Source of the DNA: Actinomycetospora sp. | GTDB lineage: Bacteria > Actinomycetota > Actinomycetes > Mycobacteriales > Pseudonocardiaceae | DNA length: 14,439 bases | Reading direction: 5' to 3' | Assembly: GCA_025925615.1 (NCBI GenBank) | Contig: JAICLN010000056.1 | Location: 1 to 14,439, forward strand | In this document: positions 1 to 6,924 of the stretch, piece by piece | How positions within the stretch are numbered: the stretch's first letter is position 1 | How the letters are laid out: every line of letters starts with the position of its first letter | Notes under the pieces: model-generated | Databases searched by the model: none | What the model was told of the DNA's origin: nothing | Seen by the model: the letters and a program-made list of their open reading frames with translations, nothing else | Translations under genes and position numbers: made by a program

Positions 1-2064
1 ACCCACCACTTCCTGCTCGACGTGGCCGCCGGGCTCGACCGCGCCGGGTTCGGGGTGCTCCTGCCGAGCTGGTGGTCGAAGCCCGCCGCGCTGGGGCTCA
101 CCGCGAACGCGGAGGGCGGTGCCACGCCGGACGGGGTGGTGGCGAAGCCCGGCCGGCTGCGACGCGAGGAGCTCGTCGAGTTCTCGTGGCGGCTCGCGGT
201 CGACGGCGAGCCGCTCTCCGACGAGGAGATGCGGGCCCTGGTCCACGCGAAGGCGCCGCTCGTGCACCTGCGCGGGCAATGGGTGGCGCTCGACCGCGAC
301 CGGCTGCGGGCCGGGCTGGAGTTCCTCGACCGGGCGCCGACGTCGTCCACGGTCGGGGACGTCCTCGCCCTCCACGCGACGTATCACGACGACCTCCCGC
401 CCGAGTGGGCCGCGCCGCTGCCCGTCGAGGAGATCACCGCCGCGGGAGCCCTCGGCGAGCTACTGGCGGGCGCGGCCGAGGCGCACCTCGCGCTGCTCGA
501 CGACCCGCCCGCGCTCGAGGCCACGCTGCGGCCCTACCAGCGGCGCGGGGTGTCGTGGCTGGCGTTCCTGGCCGGGCTACGGATCGGCGGCGTGCTCGCC
601 GACGACATGGGCCTCGGGAAGACGCTGCAGGTCCTGGCGCTGGAGACCCACGAGCGCGGCGATCCCGACACCACCGACACCACCGACACCACCGACGCCG
701 CCGAGCGCCCCGACCGCCCGACGCTGCTGGTCGCGCCGACCTCCGTCGTCGGGACCTGGCAGCGGGAGGCGGCCCGGTTCGCGCCGGACCTGCGGGTGGC
801 CGTGCACCACGGCGCCGGGCGCGACCGGGGCGACCTGTCCGGCGTGATCGCCGCCCACGACCTCGTCGTCACCTCCTACGGCACCCTGACCCGCGACGTC
901 ACCGAGCTCTCCCGCCACCGCTGGCACCGCCTCGTGCTCGACGAGGCGCAGCTCGTGAAGAACAACCGCTCCCGGGCCGCCCGAGCCGTCCGCACGATCG
1001 AGGCCGGGCACCGGCTCGCGCTCACCGGCACGCCGGTCGAGAACCGGCTGGCCGAGCTCTGGTCGATCATGGACGCGGTCAACCCGGGCCTGCTCGGCAC
1101 CGTCACGGCGTTCCGCGACCGCTACGCCGTCCCCATCGAGCGCCACGGCCGCACCGACATCGCCAAGCGGCTCCAGACCGCCGTCCGCCCGTTCCTGCTG
1201 CGCCGGGTCAAGACCGACCCCACCGTCGTCGACGACCTTCCCGACAAGATCGAGACCGTCGAGCGGTGCCCGCTGACGGCGGAGCAGGCGTCGCTGTACC
1301 AGGTGGTCGTCGACGAGATGACCGAGACGCTGCACGGGATGGAGACCGCGGGGAAGGACATCGAGCGACGGGGCAAGGTCCTGGCGGCGCTGACGAAGCT
1401 CAAGCAGGTCTGCGACCACCCCGCGCTGCTGCTGCACGACGGGTCCACCCTGGGCCGGCGCTCGGGAAAGCTCGCCCGGGTCGAGGAGATCGTCGCCGAG
1501 ATCCTCGCGGCCGGGGAGAAGGCGCTGCTGTTCACCCAGTTCACCGAGTTCGGGGAGATGCTGGCCCCGCACCTCGCGGCCCGGTTCGGCGTCGAGGTGG
1601 CATGGTTGCACGGCGGGACCCCGCGCCGCGCCCGCGACCGCATGGTCGAGACGTTCCAGGACCCGTCCGGCGACGGACCGCCGCTGTTCCTGCTCTCGCT
1701 CAAGGCCGGCGGCACCGGGCTCACGCTCACCGCGGCCCAGCACGTGGTCCACCTCGACCGCTGGTGGAACCCCGCCGTCGAGGACCAGGCCACCGACCGG
1801 GCGTTCCGCATCGGCCAGAAGCGCACCGTCAACGTCCGCAAGCTGATGTGCGGCGGGACCGTCGAGGAGCGCATCGACGACCTCATCGCCGGCAAGCGGG
1901 TGCTGGCGGGCCAGGTCATCGGTTCCGGCGGCGACGACCCCGACTGGCTGACCGGGCTGTCCACCGAGGAGCTGCGCCGCATGGTCGCCCTGGACGACCC
2001 GGCCGGCGACGAGGACGACGAGGACCCCGACGACGACGACGGGGAGGAGTCCGGTGCCGCTTGA
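1..2064 (+). CDS. SNF2-family DEAD/DEAH-box ATPase/helicase, 5' truncated by the window
   Basis: The reading frame is open from base 1, so the true start lies upstream and the GTG at 22 is only an internal codon. Counting codons from base 1, an N-terminal segment (about residues 50-105, with ELVEFSWRLAV and PLVHLRGQWVALD) resembles the SNF2-associated domain of bacterial SNF2 proteins. The ATPase core follows: motif I DDMGLGKT (201-208), motif II DEAQ (314-317), motif III LTGTP (341-345), then a helicase C-terminal lobe with SLKAGGTGLTLT, DRWWNP and QATDRAFRIGQ near residue 596. The family uses ATP hydrolysis to translocate on duplex DNA and remodel protein-DNA complexes; the substrate here is unknown. 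A 9-bp tandem repeat encodes three Asp-Thr-Thr units after motif I, and the C-terminus is a long Asp/Glu tail. The 3' end overlaps the SWIM-protein gene by 11 bp, suggesting translational coupling. The family assignment is secure; the cellular role is not. Confidence 0.95.
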   Translation, partial: THHFLLDVAAGLDRAGFGVLLPSWWSKPAALGLTANAEGGATPDGVVAKPGRLRREELVEFSWRLAVDGEPLSDEEMRALVHAKAPLVHLRGQWVALDRDRLRAGLEFLDRAPTSSTVGDVLALHATYHDDLPPEWAAPLPVEEITAAGALGELLAGAAEAHLALLDDPPALEATLRPYQRRGVSWLAFLAGLRIGGVLADDMGLGKTLQVLALETHERGDPDTTDTTDTTDAAERPDRPTLLVAPTSVVGTWQREAARFAPDLRVAVHHGAGRDRGDLSGVIAAHDLVVTSYGTLTRDVTELSRHRWHRLVLDEAQLVKNNRSRAARAVRTIEAGHRLALTGTPVENRLAELWSIMDAVNPGLLGTVTAFRDRYAVPIERHGRTDIAKRLQTAVRPFLLRRVKTDPTVVDDLPDKIETVERCPLTAEQASLYQVVVDEMTETLHGMETAGKDIERRGKVLAALTKLKQVCDHPALLLHDGSTLGRRSGKLARVEEIVAEILAAGEKALLFTQFTEFGEMLAPHLAARFGVEVAWLHGGTPRRARDRMVETFQDPSGDGPPLFLLSLKAGGTGLTLTAAQHVVHLDRWWNPAVEDQATDRAFRIGQKRTVNVRKLMCGGTVEERIDDLIAGKRVLAGQVIGSGGDDPDWLTGLSTEELRRMVALDDPAGDEDDEDPDDDDGEESGAA
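667..693 (+). repeat. Three tandem copies of a 9-bp unit (GACACCACC) inside the SNF2 gene
   Basis: The units begin at 667, 676 and 685 and are exact. Each encodes Asp-Thr-Thr, so a change in copy number would keep the frame. The tract lies between helicase motifs I and Ia in a poorly conserved acidic stretch, where length variation should be tolerated. Confidence 0.85.
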
Positions 2065-2941
2065 GCCCCCGCCCCGACGGACGTCGTTCCGCGAGAGGTT
2101 CCCGGATCCCGCCGACGAGGGGCCCCGTGACTTCTCGGAGTACGGCAAGCGGATCGCCGTCGAGGGCGGCCTGGCGGCCCGGAGCAAGCGGGGCGCGATC
2201 GGGGAGTCCTGGTGGTCCGGGCGGTTCCTCGCCGTGCTCGAGGAGCTGGGGGTCGGGGGCCGCCTGACCCGCGGCAAGACCTACGCCCGCGCCGGCCAGG
2301 TGGTCGACCTGACCATCGACCCGGGCGAGGTCGTCGCGACGGTCCAGGGCAGCCGCGCCGAGCCCTACCGCGCCCGGATCGGGATCGCGCGCTTCGCGCA
2401 GGAGGCCTGGGACGCGGTGGAGGCCGCGTTCGCCCGCGACTCCTGGTACGCCGCGTCCCTGCTCGGTGGTTCGGTGCCGGACGACCTCGAGGACGTCTTC
2501 GCCTCGGTCGGGCTCTCGCTCTTCCCGACGGGAGCGCGGGAGATGCCGATGGACTGCTCCTGCCCGGACTGGTCCGTGCCGTGCAAGCACCTCGCGGCCG
2601 TCGCCTACCTCGTGGCGGAGCGGTTCGACGACGACCCGTTCCTCATCCTGCGCTGGCGGGGCCGGGACCGGGCGAGCCTGCTGGCCGGCATCCGGTCCCA
2701 CCGCGACGACGTCGAGCCGACGGTGACCCCGCTCGCCGAGGTCGTCGACCGCTACTTCGCCGCGGGCGGGCCCCTGCCCGACGTCGTCACCGCCCGGCCC
2801 GACCCCGGGCGTTCGGAGGCCCTGCTCGACGAGATGCCGCCGCTCGGGGTCCGCGTGACGGGTGGCGAGGACGAGTCGGACGTGGACGCCCGCGAGGCAC
2901 TCCGACCCCTCTACCGCCGGTTCGGGGCACCGAACGGGTAG
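2054..2941 (+). CDS. SWIM zinc-finger protein, likely partner of the SNF2 ATPase
   Basis: A 295-residue protein starting at GTG 2054. The start is supported by a strong Shine-Dalgarno (GGAGG at 2043-2047, six bases upstream) and by the 11-bp overlap with the SNF2 gene. A SWIM motif CxC-x6-CxH is visible: C168, C170, C177 and H179, followed by a hydrophobic helix (LAAVAYLVAERF). SWIM domains bind zinc and are thought to mediate DNA or protein contacts. The N-terminal region has the conserved GAIGESWWSGRFL segment typical of actinobacterial SWIM proteins. No signal peptide or membrane segment is seen. The C-terminal part after about residue 230 is proline- and acid-rich and shows no recognisable domain. 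Adjacency and overlap with the SNF2 gene suggest a functional complex; this is inference. Exact function unknown. Confidence 0.9.
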   Translation: MPLEPPPRRTSFRERFPDPADEGPRDFSEYGKRIAVEGGLAARSKRGAIGESWWSGRFLAVLEELGVGGRLTRGKTYARAGQVVDLTIDPGEVVATVQGSRAEPYRARIGIARFAQEAWDAVEAAFARDSWYAASLLGGSVPDDLEDVFASVGLSLFPTGAREMPMDCSCPDWSVPCKHLAAVAYLVAERFDDDPFLILRWRGRDRASLLAGIRSHRDDVEPTVTPLAEVVDRYFAAGGPLPDVVTARPDPGRSEALLDEMPPLGVRVTGGEDESDVDAREALRPLYRRFGAPNG

Positions 2942-2951
2942 AAACGGTCCC

Positions 2952-3677
2952 GTGGCTCGCATCCTCATGATCGTCGCTCACCCGGACGACATCGACTTCG
3001 GCAGCGGCGGCTCGGTGGCTCGCTGGGTGGCCGAGGGCAACACCGTGGACTACTGCATCTGCACCGACGGCGACGCCGGTGGGTACGACGAGGCCGTCGG
3101 GCGCGTCGAGATGGCCGACCTGCGCCGCCAGGAGCAACGGGCGGCCGCCGACGTCTACGGGGTCACGGACATCGACTGGCTCGGGCACCCCGACGGCCGG
3201 CTCTACGTCACCCACGAGCTGCGCCGCGACATCTCGCGCTCGATCCGTCGGCACCGCCCCGACCGCTGCGTGGTGCCCTCGCCCACCCGCAACCTGCGCA
3301 GCACCTACGGCAGCCACCCCGACCACATCGCGGCCGGCGAGGCGGCGATGTGCGCCATCTACCCGGACGCCCGCAACCCGTTCGCCCACCCCGAGCTCCT
3401 CGCCGACGAGGGCCTCGAGGCCTGGACGGTGGGGGAGACGTGGATCGCGAACCCCGGCGAGGGCGCCGACGTCTACATCGACATCACCGACCACCTCGAG
3501 GCCAAGATCGCCGCGCTGAAGGCCCACGTCAGCCAGACCGGGCACATGGACGACCTCGCTGTGCGGATGCAGATGTGGGGCTACGCCCAGGCGAAGGCCG
3601 CCGGCTGGTGCGAGGACGGCACCCCGGAGGACGAGCGCCGCTACGCCGAGGGCTTCCTCGTCCTCGACACGAAGTAG
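2952..3677 (+). CDS. PIG-L/LmbE-family zinc-dependent de-N-acetylase
   Basis: GTG 2952 is chosen because it places the family's opening strand and first motif right at the N-terminus (ARILMIVAHPDD); a longer frame from 2862 would run back into the SWIM gene. The product is 241 residues. Metal-site motifs are AHPDD (H10, D13) and SHPDH (residues 121-125). The family removes N-acetyl groups from GlcNAc-containing substrates; MshB and Mca of mycothiol metabolism belong to it, as does the bacillithiol deacetylase. At 241 residues this protein is clearly shorter than MshB or Mca (near 290-300), so it may be a paralogue with another substrate rather than MshB itself. It starts 10 bp after the SWIM gene with only a weak ribosome binding site. 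It is probably cytoplasmic: no leader peptide is visible. Confidence 0.88.
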   Translation: MARILMIVAHPDDIDFGSGGSVARWVAEGNTVDYCICTDGDAGGYDEAVGRVEMADLRRQEQRAAADVYGVTDIDWLGHPDGRLYVTHELRRDISRSIRRHRPDRCVVPSPTRNLRSTYGSHPDHIAAGEAAMCAIYPDARNPFAHPELLADEGLEAWTVGETWIANPGEGADVYIDITDHLEAKIAALKAHVSQTGHMDDLAVRMQMWGYAQAKAAGWCEDGTPEDERRYAEGFLVLDTK

Positions 3678-3704
3678 GCAGGGCGCTCCCACCGACGTCG
3701 GCGT

Positions 3705-3766
3705 GATCACGACTTCGGTGGCGACACGCCCAAGGGACGCCAGGACGCGCCCCCGAAGACGTGATC
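3705..3766. repeat. Long imperfect inverted repeat (hairpin), possible terminator or dispersed palindromic element
   Basis: Left arm 3705-3723 (GATCACGACTTCGGTGGCG) pairs with right arm 3748-3766 at 17 of 19 positions, around a 24-nt loop. The left arm begins inside a perfect palindrome CGTGATCACG (3702-3711). No clear T-run follows. It lies 27 bp after the deacetylase stop codon, which fits a terminator. The size and base-pair-rich arms also resemble a repetitive extragenic palindrome; copy number elsewhere is unknown. Confidence 0.55.
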
Positions 3767-3843
3767 TTGCTCAGCCAGGCCCTCGCGCGGAGCCCAGGAG
3801 CGGCAGGCGCCGACGGGAGTGGGTGCGGCCTCCTCGTCGAGGC

Positions 3844-3940
3844 GACACGCCGTGATGCACGTGTGTCTTGCCGAGACACGCCGACCGACACGCCGATACC
3901 ACCCGCATGGGTGTACGCCGACACGCTGAGCGGACACGCC
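3844..3940. promoter_or_regulatory. Cluster of GACAC (GACACGCC) boxes, candidate WhiA-binding region
   Basis: GACACGC occurs at 3844, 3875, 3887, 3920 and 3933 on the + strand, with one GACAC on the other strand (GTGTC at 3863). A further GACACGCC lies at 3723 in the hairpin loop. Four of the five clustered copies share the full GACACGCC. Start-to-start spacings are 31, 12, 33 and 13 bp, so two close pairs recur at about three helical turns. GACAC is the reported recognition core of WhiA in Streptomyces, and whiA is the last gene of the operon this region precedes. Binding is inferred, not shown. Confidence 0.5.
3861..3881. promoter_or_regulatory. Short inverted repeat GTGTCT-N5-AGACAC, operator-like
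   Basis: The arms at 3863-3868 and 3874-3879 are perfectly complementary around TGCCG. One wobble and one further G:C pair extend the stem to 3861/3881. The dyad contains an inverted pair of GACAC boxes, so it may be a two-fold binding site within the box cluster. Confidence 0.4.
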
Positions 3941-3946
3941 TACGCT
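3918..3946 (+). promoter_or_regulatory. Possible promoter of the uvrC operon
   Basis: The -10 hexamer TACGCT (3941-3946) fits the actinobacterial TANNNT pattern. CCGACA (3918-3923), 17 bp upstream, matches four of six -35 positions. The predicted start of transcription falls a few bases before the uvrC ATG at 3957, giving a very short or leaderless mRNA. GACAC boxes at 3920 and 3933 overlap the promoter. Confidence 0.4.
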
Positions 3947-3956
3947 GGCGGTCGCC

Positions 3957-6008
3957 ATGGCCGATCCGAGCACCTACCGCCCCGCCCCGGGAACCATCCC
4001 GGAGGCGCCTGGCGTCTACCGGTTCTCCGACTCGAGCGGGCGCGTGATCTACGTCGGCAAGGCCAAGAGCCTGCGCCAGCGGCTGAACTCCTACTTCGCC
4101 GACCTGTCCGGGCTCCACCCGCGCACCCGCCGCATGGTGACGAGCGCGTCGGCCGTGCAGTGGACCGTCGTCGGGACCGAGGTCGAGGCGCTCCAGCTCG
4201 AATACAACTGGATCAAGGAGTACGACCCGCGGTTCAACGTCCGCTACCGCGACGACAAGACCTACCCGGTGCTGGCGGTGACCCTCAACGAGGAGTACCC
4301 GCAGCTCAAGGTCTACCGGGGGCCGCGCCGCAAGGGCGTCCGCTACTTCGGCCCGTACGCCCACGCGTGGGCGATCCGCGAGACGCTGAAGCTGCTGACC
4401 CGGGTGTTCCCGGCCCGGGTGTGCTCGCCCGGGGTGTTCAAGCGCCACGGCCAGATCGGGCGGCCGTGCATGTTCGGCTACATCGGCAAGTGCGCGGCCC
4501 CGTGCGTCGGCCGCGTCAGCGCCGAGGAGCATCGCGCCATCGTTCTCGACTTCTGCGACTTCCTCGCCGGACACACCGACCAGCTCATCGGCCGCATCGA
4601 GAAGGAGATGCAGGTCGCCTCGGCCGACATGGACTTCGAGCGGGCCGCGCGGCTGCGCGACGACGCCGGGGCGCTCAAGCGGGTCGTGGAGAAGCAGGCG
4701 GTGGTGCTCGGCGACGGGACCGACGCCGACGTCGTCGCCTTCGCCCTGGATCCCCTCGAGGCCGCGGTGCAGGTCTTCCACGTGCGCGGCGGCCGGGTCC
4801 GCGGTCAGCGCGGCTGGGTGGTCGAGCGGGGCGAGGAGGACAGCCTCGAGGTCCTCGTCGGGCAGTTCCTGGCGCAGTTCTACGGCGAGCAGGCAGCGCT
4901 GGCCGGCTCGGCCGACGACGCCGTGCAGCCGGTCCCGCGCGAGGTGCTGGTGCCCGCGATCCCCGAGGACCACGCGGTCCTGACGGAGTGGCTCTCCGGC
5001 CTGCGCGGCAGCCGCGTCAGCCTGCGGGTGGCCCAGCGCGGGGACAAGCGCACCCTCGCCGAGACCGTCGAGCGCAACGCGAAGGAAGCGCTCACCCAGC
5101 ACAAGCTCAAGCGCGCCGGCGACCTCACCGCCCGCAGCGCCGCGCTCGAGGAGATCCAGGAGTACCTGGAGCTCGACTCCGCGCCGCTGCGCATCGAGTG
5201 CACCGACGTCAGCCACGTCCAGGGCTCCGACGTCGTCGCGAGCCTCGTCGTGTTCGAGGACGGCCTGCCGAAGAAGTCGGACTACCGCCGCTTCGCGATC
5301 CGGGGCGGGGCCGAGGGCGGCGACGTCGCGGCGATCGCGGAGGTCGTGCGCCGGCGGTTCGCGCGCTACCTGCGGGAGACCGCCGAGGACGACGCGCACG
5401 ACCCCACGTCGACCTCCTGCTCCGGGGAGACCTTGACAGGGGAGCACGCCGATAGGGGCTCGCCGGCGTCCGGCGAGCTCGACCCGGCACAGATCGACGG
5501 CCCGCTGCCGGGGATCGACCCGACGACGGGCCGTCCCCGGAAGTTCGCGTACGCCCCCAACCTGCTCGTCGTCGACGGCGGCGCCCCGCAGGTCGCGGCG
5601 GCCCAGGAGGTGCTGTCCGAGCTGGGGATCACCGACGTCGCGGTGTGCGGGCTGGCGAAGCGGCTCGAGGAGGTGTGGCTGCCCGGCGAGGAGGCGCCCG
5701 CGATCCTGCCGCGCGCCTCGGAGGCGCTGTACCTGCTGCAGCGGGTGCGCGACGAGGCCCACCGCTTCGCGATCACCTACCACCGTCAGAAGCGCTCGAC
5801 GCGCATGACGGCGTCCGCTCTCGACGGGGTCCCCGGCCTCGGCGAGACGCGCCGGACGGCGCTGCTCAAGCACTTCGGGTCGGTGAAGAAGTTGCGCGCC
5901 GCCACGGTCGAGGAGATCACCGAGGTGCCGGGGGTGGGCCGGCGGACGGCCGAGACGGTGCTGGCGGCGCTGAACGGGGAGACCACGAGTCAGGGGGAGG
6001 CATCGTGA
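3957..6008 (+). CDS. uvrC: Excinuclease ABC subunit C (UvrC)
   Basis: A 683-residue protein that makes both incisions in nucleotide excision repair after UvrAB find the lesion. Domains in order: GIY-YIG nuclease (GVY 19-21, YVG 32-34, [10 protein letters not shown]), a cysteine-containing middle region ([14 protein letters not shown]), a UVR helix for UvrB contact (about 222-242, [11 protein letters not shown]), an RNase H-like nuclease with D417, D540 and H602 as likely catalytic residues, and a tandem helix-hairpin-helix (about 617-675, [10 protein letters not shown] and [10 protein letters not shown]). It is longer than E. coli UvrC (610) mainly because of a low-complexity insert around residues 474-512. 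That insert contains GEHADRG (495-501), encoded by a 22-nt sequence also found in pgk. ATG 3957 is preceded by at most a weak ribosome binding site. First gene of the operon with rapZ, yvcK and whiA. Confidence 0.97.
   Translation: MADPSTYRPAPGTIPEAPGVYRFSDSSGRVIYVGKAKSLRQRLNSYFADLSGLHPRTRRMVTSASAVQWTVVGTEVEALQLEYNWIKEYDPRFNVRYRDDKTYPVLAVTLNEEYPQLKVYRGPRRKGVRYFGPYAHAWAIRETLKLLTRVFPARVCSPGVFKRHGQIGRPCMFGYIGKCAAPCVGRVSAEEHRAIVLDFCDFLAGHTDQLIGRIEKEMQVASADMDFERAARLRDDAGALKRVVEKQAVVLGDGTDADVVAFALDPLEAAVQVFHVRGGRVRGQRGWVVERGEEDSLEVLVGQFLAQFYGEQAALAGSADDAVQPVPREVLVPAIPEDHAVLTEWLSGLRGSRVSLRVAQRGDKRTLAETVERNAKEALTQHKLKRAGDLTARSAALEEIQEYLELDSAPLRIECTDVSHVQGSDVVASLVVFEDGLPKKSDYRRFAIRGGAEGGDVAAIAEVVRRRFARYLRETAEDDAHDPTSTSCSGETLTGEHADRGSPASGELDPAQIDGPLPGIDPTTGRPRKFAYAPNLLVVDGGAPQVAAAQEVLSELGITDVAVCGLAKRLEEVWLPGEEAPAILPRASEALYLLQRVRDEAHRFAITYHRQKRSTRMTASALDGVPGLGETRRTALLKHFGSVKKLRAATVEEITEVPGVGRRTAETVLAALNGETTSQGEAS
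5437..5458 (+). repeat. 22-nt repeated sequence, copy 1 (in uvrC)
   Basis: Identical over 22 nt to 11553-11574 in pgk. The sequence contains two AGGGG boxes separated by 11 nt (AGCACGCCGAT). It lies in the variable linker of UvrC just before the GIDPTTGRP segment and is read as GEHADRG. Confidence 0.85.
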
Positions 6009-6037
6009 GCGCTGCGAGACGCGGGGTGCGCGCATGA
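6005..6037 (+). other. Ten-codon frame bridging uvrC and rapZ
   Basis: GTG 6005 overlaps the uvrC stop (GTGA), and its TGA stop (6035-6037) overlaps the rapZ ATG (ATGA). The peptide would be [10 protein letters not shown]. It could pass ribosomes from uvrC to rapZ by termination-reinitiation. Chance is a fair alternative; no strong Shine-Dalgarno is seen. Confidence 0.25.
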
Positions 6038-6924
6038 GCACGTCGGACGGGCCCGAGGGGGGCGTCGAGGTCGCGATCGTCACGGGGGTGTCCGGGGCCG
6101 GACGCAGTACCGCGGCGAAGGTCCTCGAGGACCTCGGCTGGTTCGTCGTCGACAACCTGCCGCCGGAGCTGCTGGAGACCGTCGTCGACCTCGGCGCGCG
6201 GTCGAAGGGCCAGGTCACGCGCATCGCCGTCGGGCTGGACGTCCGCAGCCGGGCCTTCACCGCCGACCTCGGCGCCGCGCTCAAGGAGCTCGACACCCGC
6301 GGGGCGCGCCCCCGGGTGGTGTTCCTGGACGCCGACGACGCCGTGCTCATCCGCCGCTTCGAGGCCAATCGCCGGTCCCACCCGCTGCAGGGCGACGGCC
6401 GCCTCGTCGACGGCATCGACGCCGAGCGGGAGCTGCTCGCCCCGCTGCGCGACCACGCCGACCTCGTCGTCGACACCTCGAACCGCTCCGTGCACGAGCT
6501 GCGCAAGGCCGTCGAGGCGGCGTTCGCGGCGAGTGCCGCGGAGGTGGGCTCGAGCGTCACGGTGCTCTCGTTCGGCTACAAGCACGGGCTGCCCGCCGAC
6601 GCCGACCTCGTCGTCGACGTGCGCTTCCTGCCCAACCCGCACTGGATCCCCGAGCTGCGCGAGCACGACGGGCGCGAGGCCGTGGTCAGCGACTACGTGC
6701 TCTCGCAGGAGGGGGCCGAGGAGTTCCTGGAGGCCTACCTCGCACTGCTGCGCCTGGTCGGGGTCGGGTACCGCCGCGAGGGCAAGCGCTACCTCACCGT
6801 CGCCGTCGGGTGCACCGGCGGGAAGCACCGCAGCGTCGCGATCGCCGAGGAGCTGGCCCGGCGGATGGCCGGCGAGGACGGGGTGCGGGTGACCGTCTCG
6901 CACCGGGACGTGGGGCGCGAATGA
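6034..6924 (+). CDS. rapZ: RapZ/YvcJ family P-loop nucleotide-binding protein
   Basis: A 296-residue protein. The N-terminal P-loop GVSGAGRS (18-25) is followed by the family's WFVVDNLPPELL segment. The middle carries VFLDADDAVLIRRFEANRRSHPL, and the C-terminal domain carries GCTGGKHRSV (from residue 259). In E. coli RapZ binds small RNAs that control GlmS and senses glucosamine-6-phosphate; in Gram-positive bacteria YvcJ has nucleotide-hydrolysing activity and an unclear target. No RapZ-controlled small RNA is visible here, so an RNA role would be inference. The gene starts 25 bp after uvrC and ends in an ATGA overlap with yvcK. Placement with yvcK and whiA is the conserved Gram-positive arrangement. 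Confidence 0.95.
   Translation: MSTSDGPEGGVEVAIVTGVSGAGRSTAAKVLEDLGWFVVDNLPPELLETVVDLGARSKGQVTRIAVGLDVRSRAFTADLGAALKELDTRGARPRVVFLDADDAVLIRRFEANRRSHPLQGDGRLVDGIDAERELLAPLRDHADLVVDTSNRSVHELRKAVEAAFAASAAEVGSSVTVLSFGYKHGLPADADLVVDVRFLPNPHWIPELREHDGREAVVSDYVLSQEGAEEFLEAYLALLRLVGVGYRREGKRYLTVAVGCTGGKHRSVAIAEELARRMAGEDGVRVTVSHRDVGRE

Larger units (their letters stand above)
3678..3956. other. Non-coding regulatory region upstream of uvrC
   Basis: A 279-bp gap with no credible gene. Its first part holds a long imperfect hairpin (3705-3766). Its second part holds repeated GACAC boxes, a short perfect dyad and a plausible promoter directly before uvrC. The region reads as terminator or repeat first and operon control region second. 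Confidence 0.75.

Noticed and set aside
72..2267. Long + strand open frame overlapping the SNF2 gene
   Set aside because: Its product is almost all Arg, Ala, Gly and Pro, typical of an out-of-frame reading of G/C-rich coding DNA.
3887..3900. ACGCCGATA near the GACAC boxes, shared with the 22-nt repeat
   Set aside because: Only nine bases match and both AGGGG boxes are missing.
3761..5455. Long + strand frame starting in the intergenic region and overlapping uvrC
   Set aside because: Arg/Gly/Ala-rich translation with no domain, overlapping the clear UvrC frame.
3771..6560. Very long open frame on the - strand (929 codons) across uvrC and rapZ
   Set aside because: It mirrors two well-supported + strand genes; G/C-rich third positions leave antisense frames open, and the translation shows no domain.
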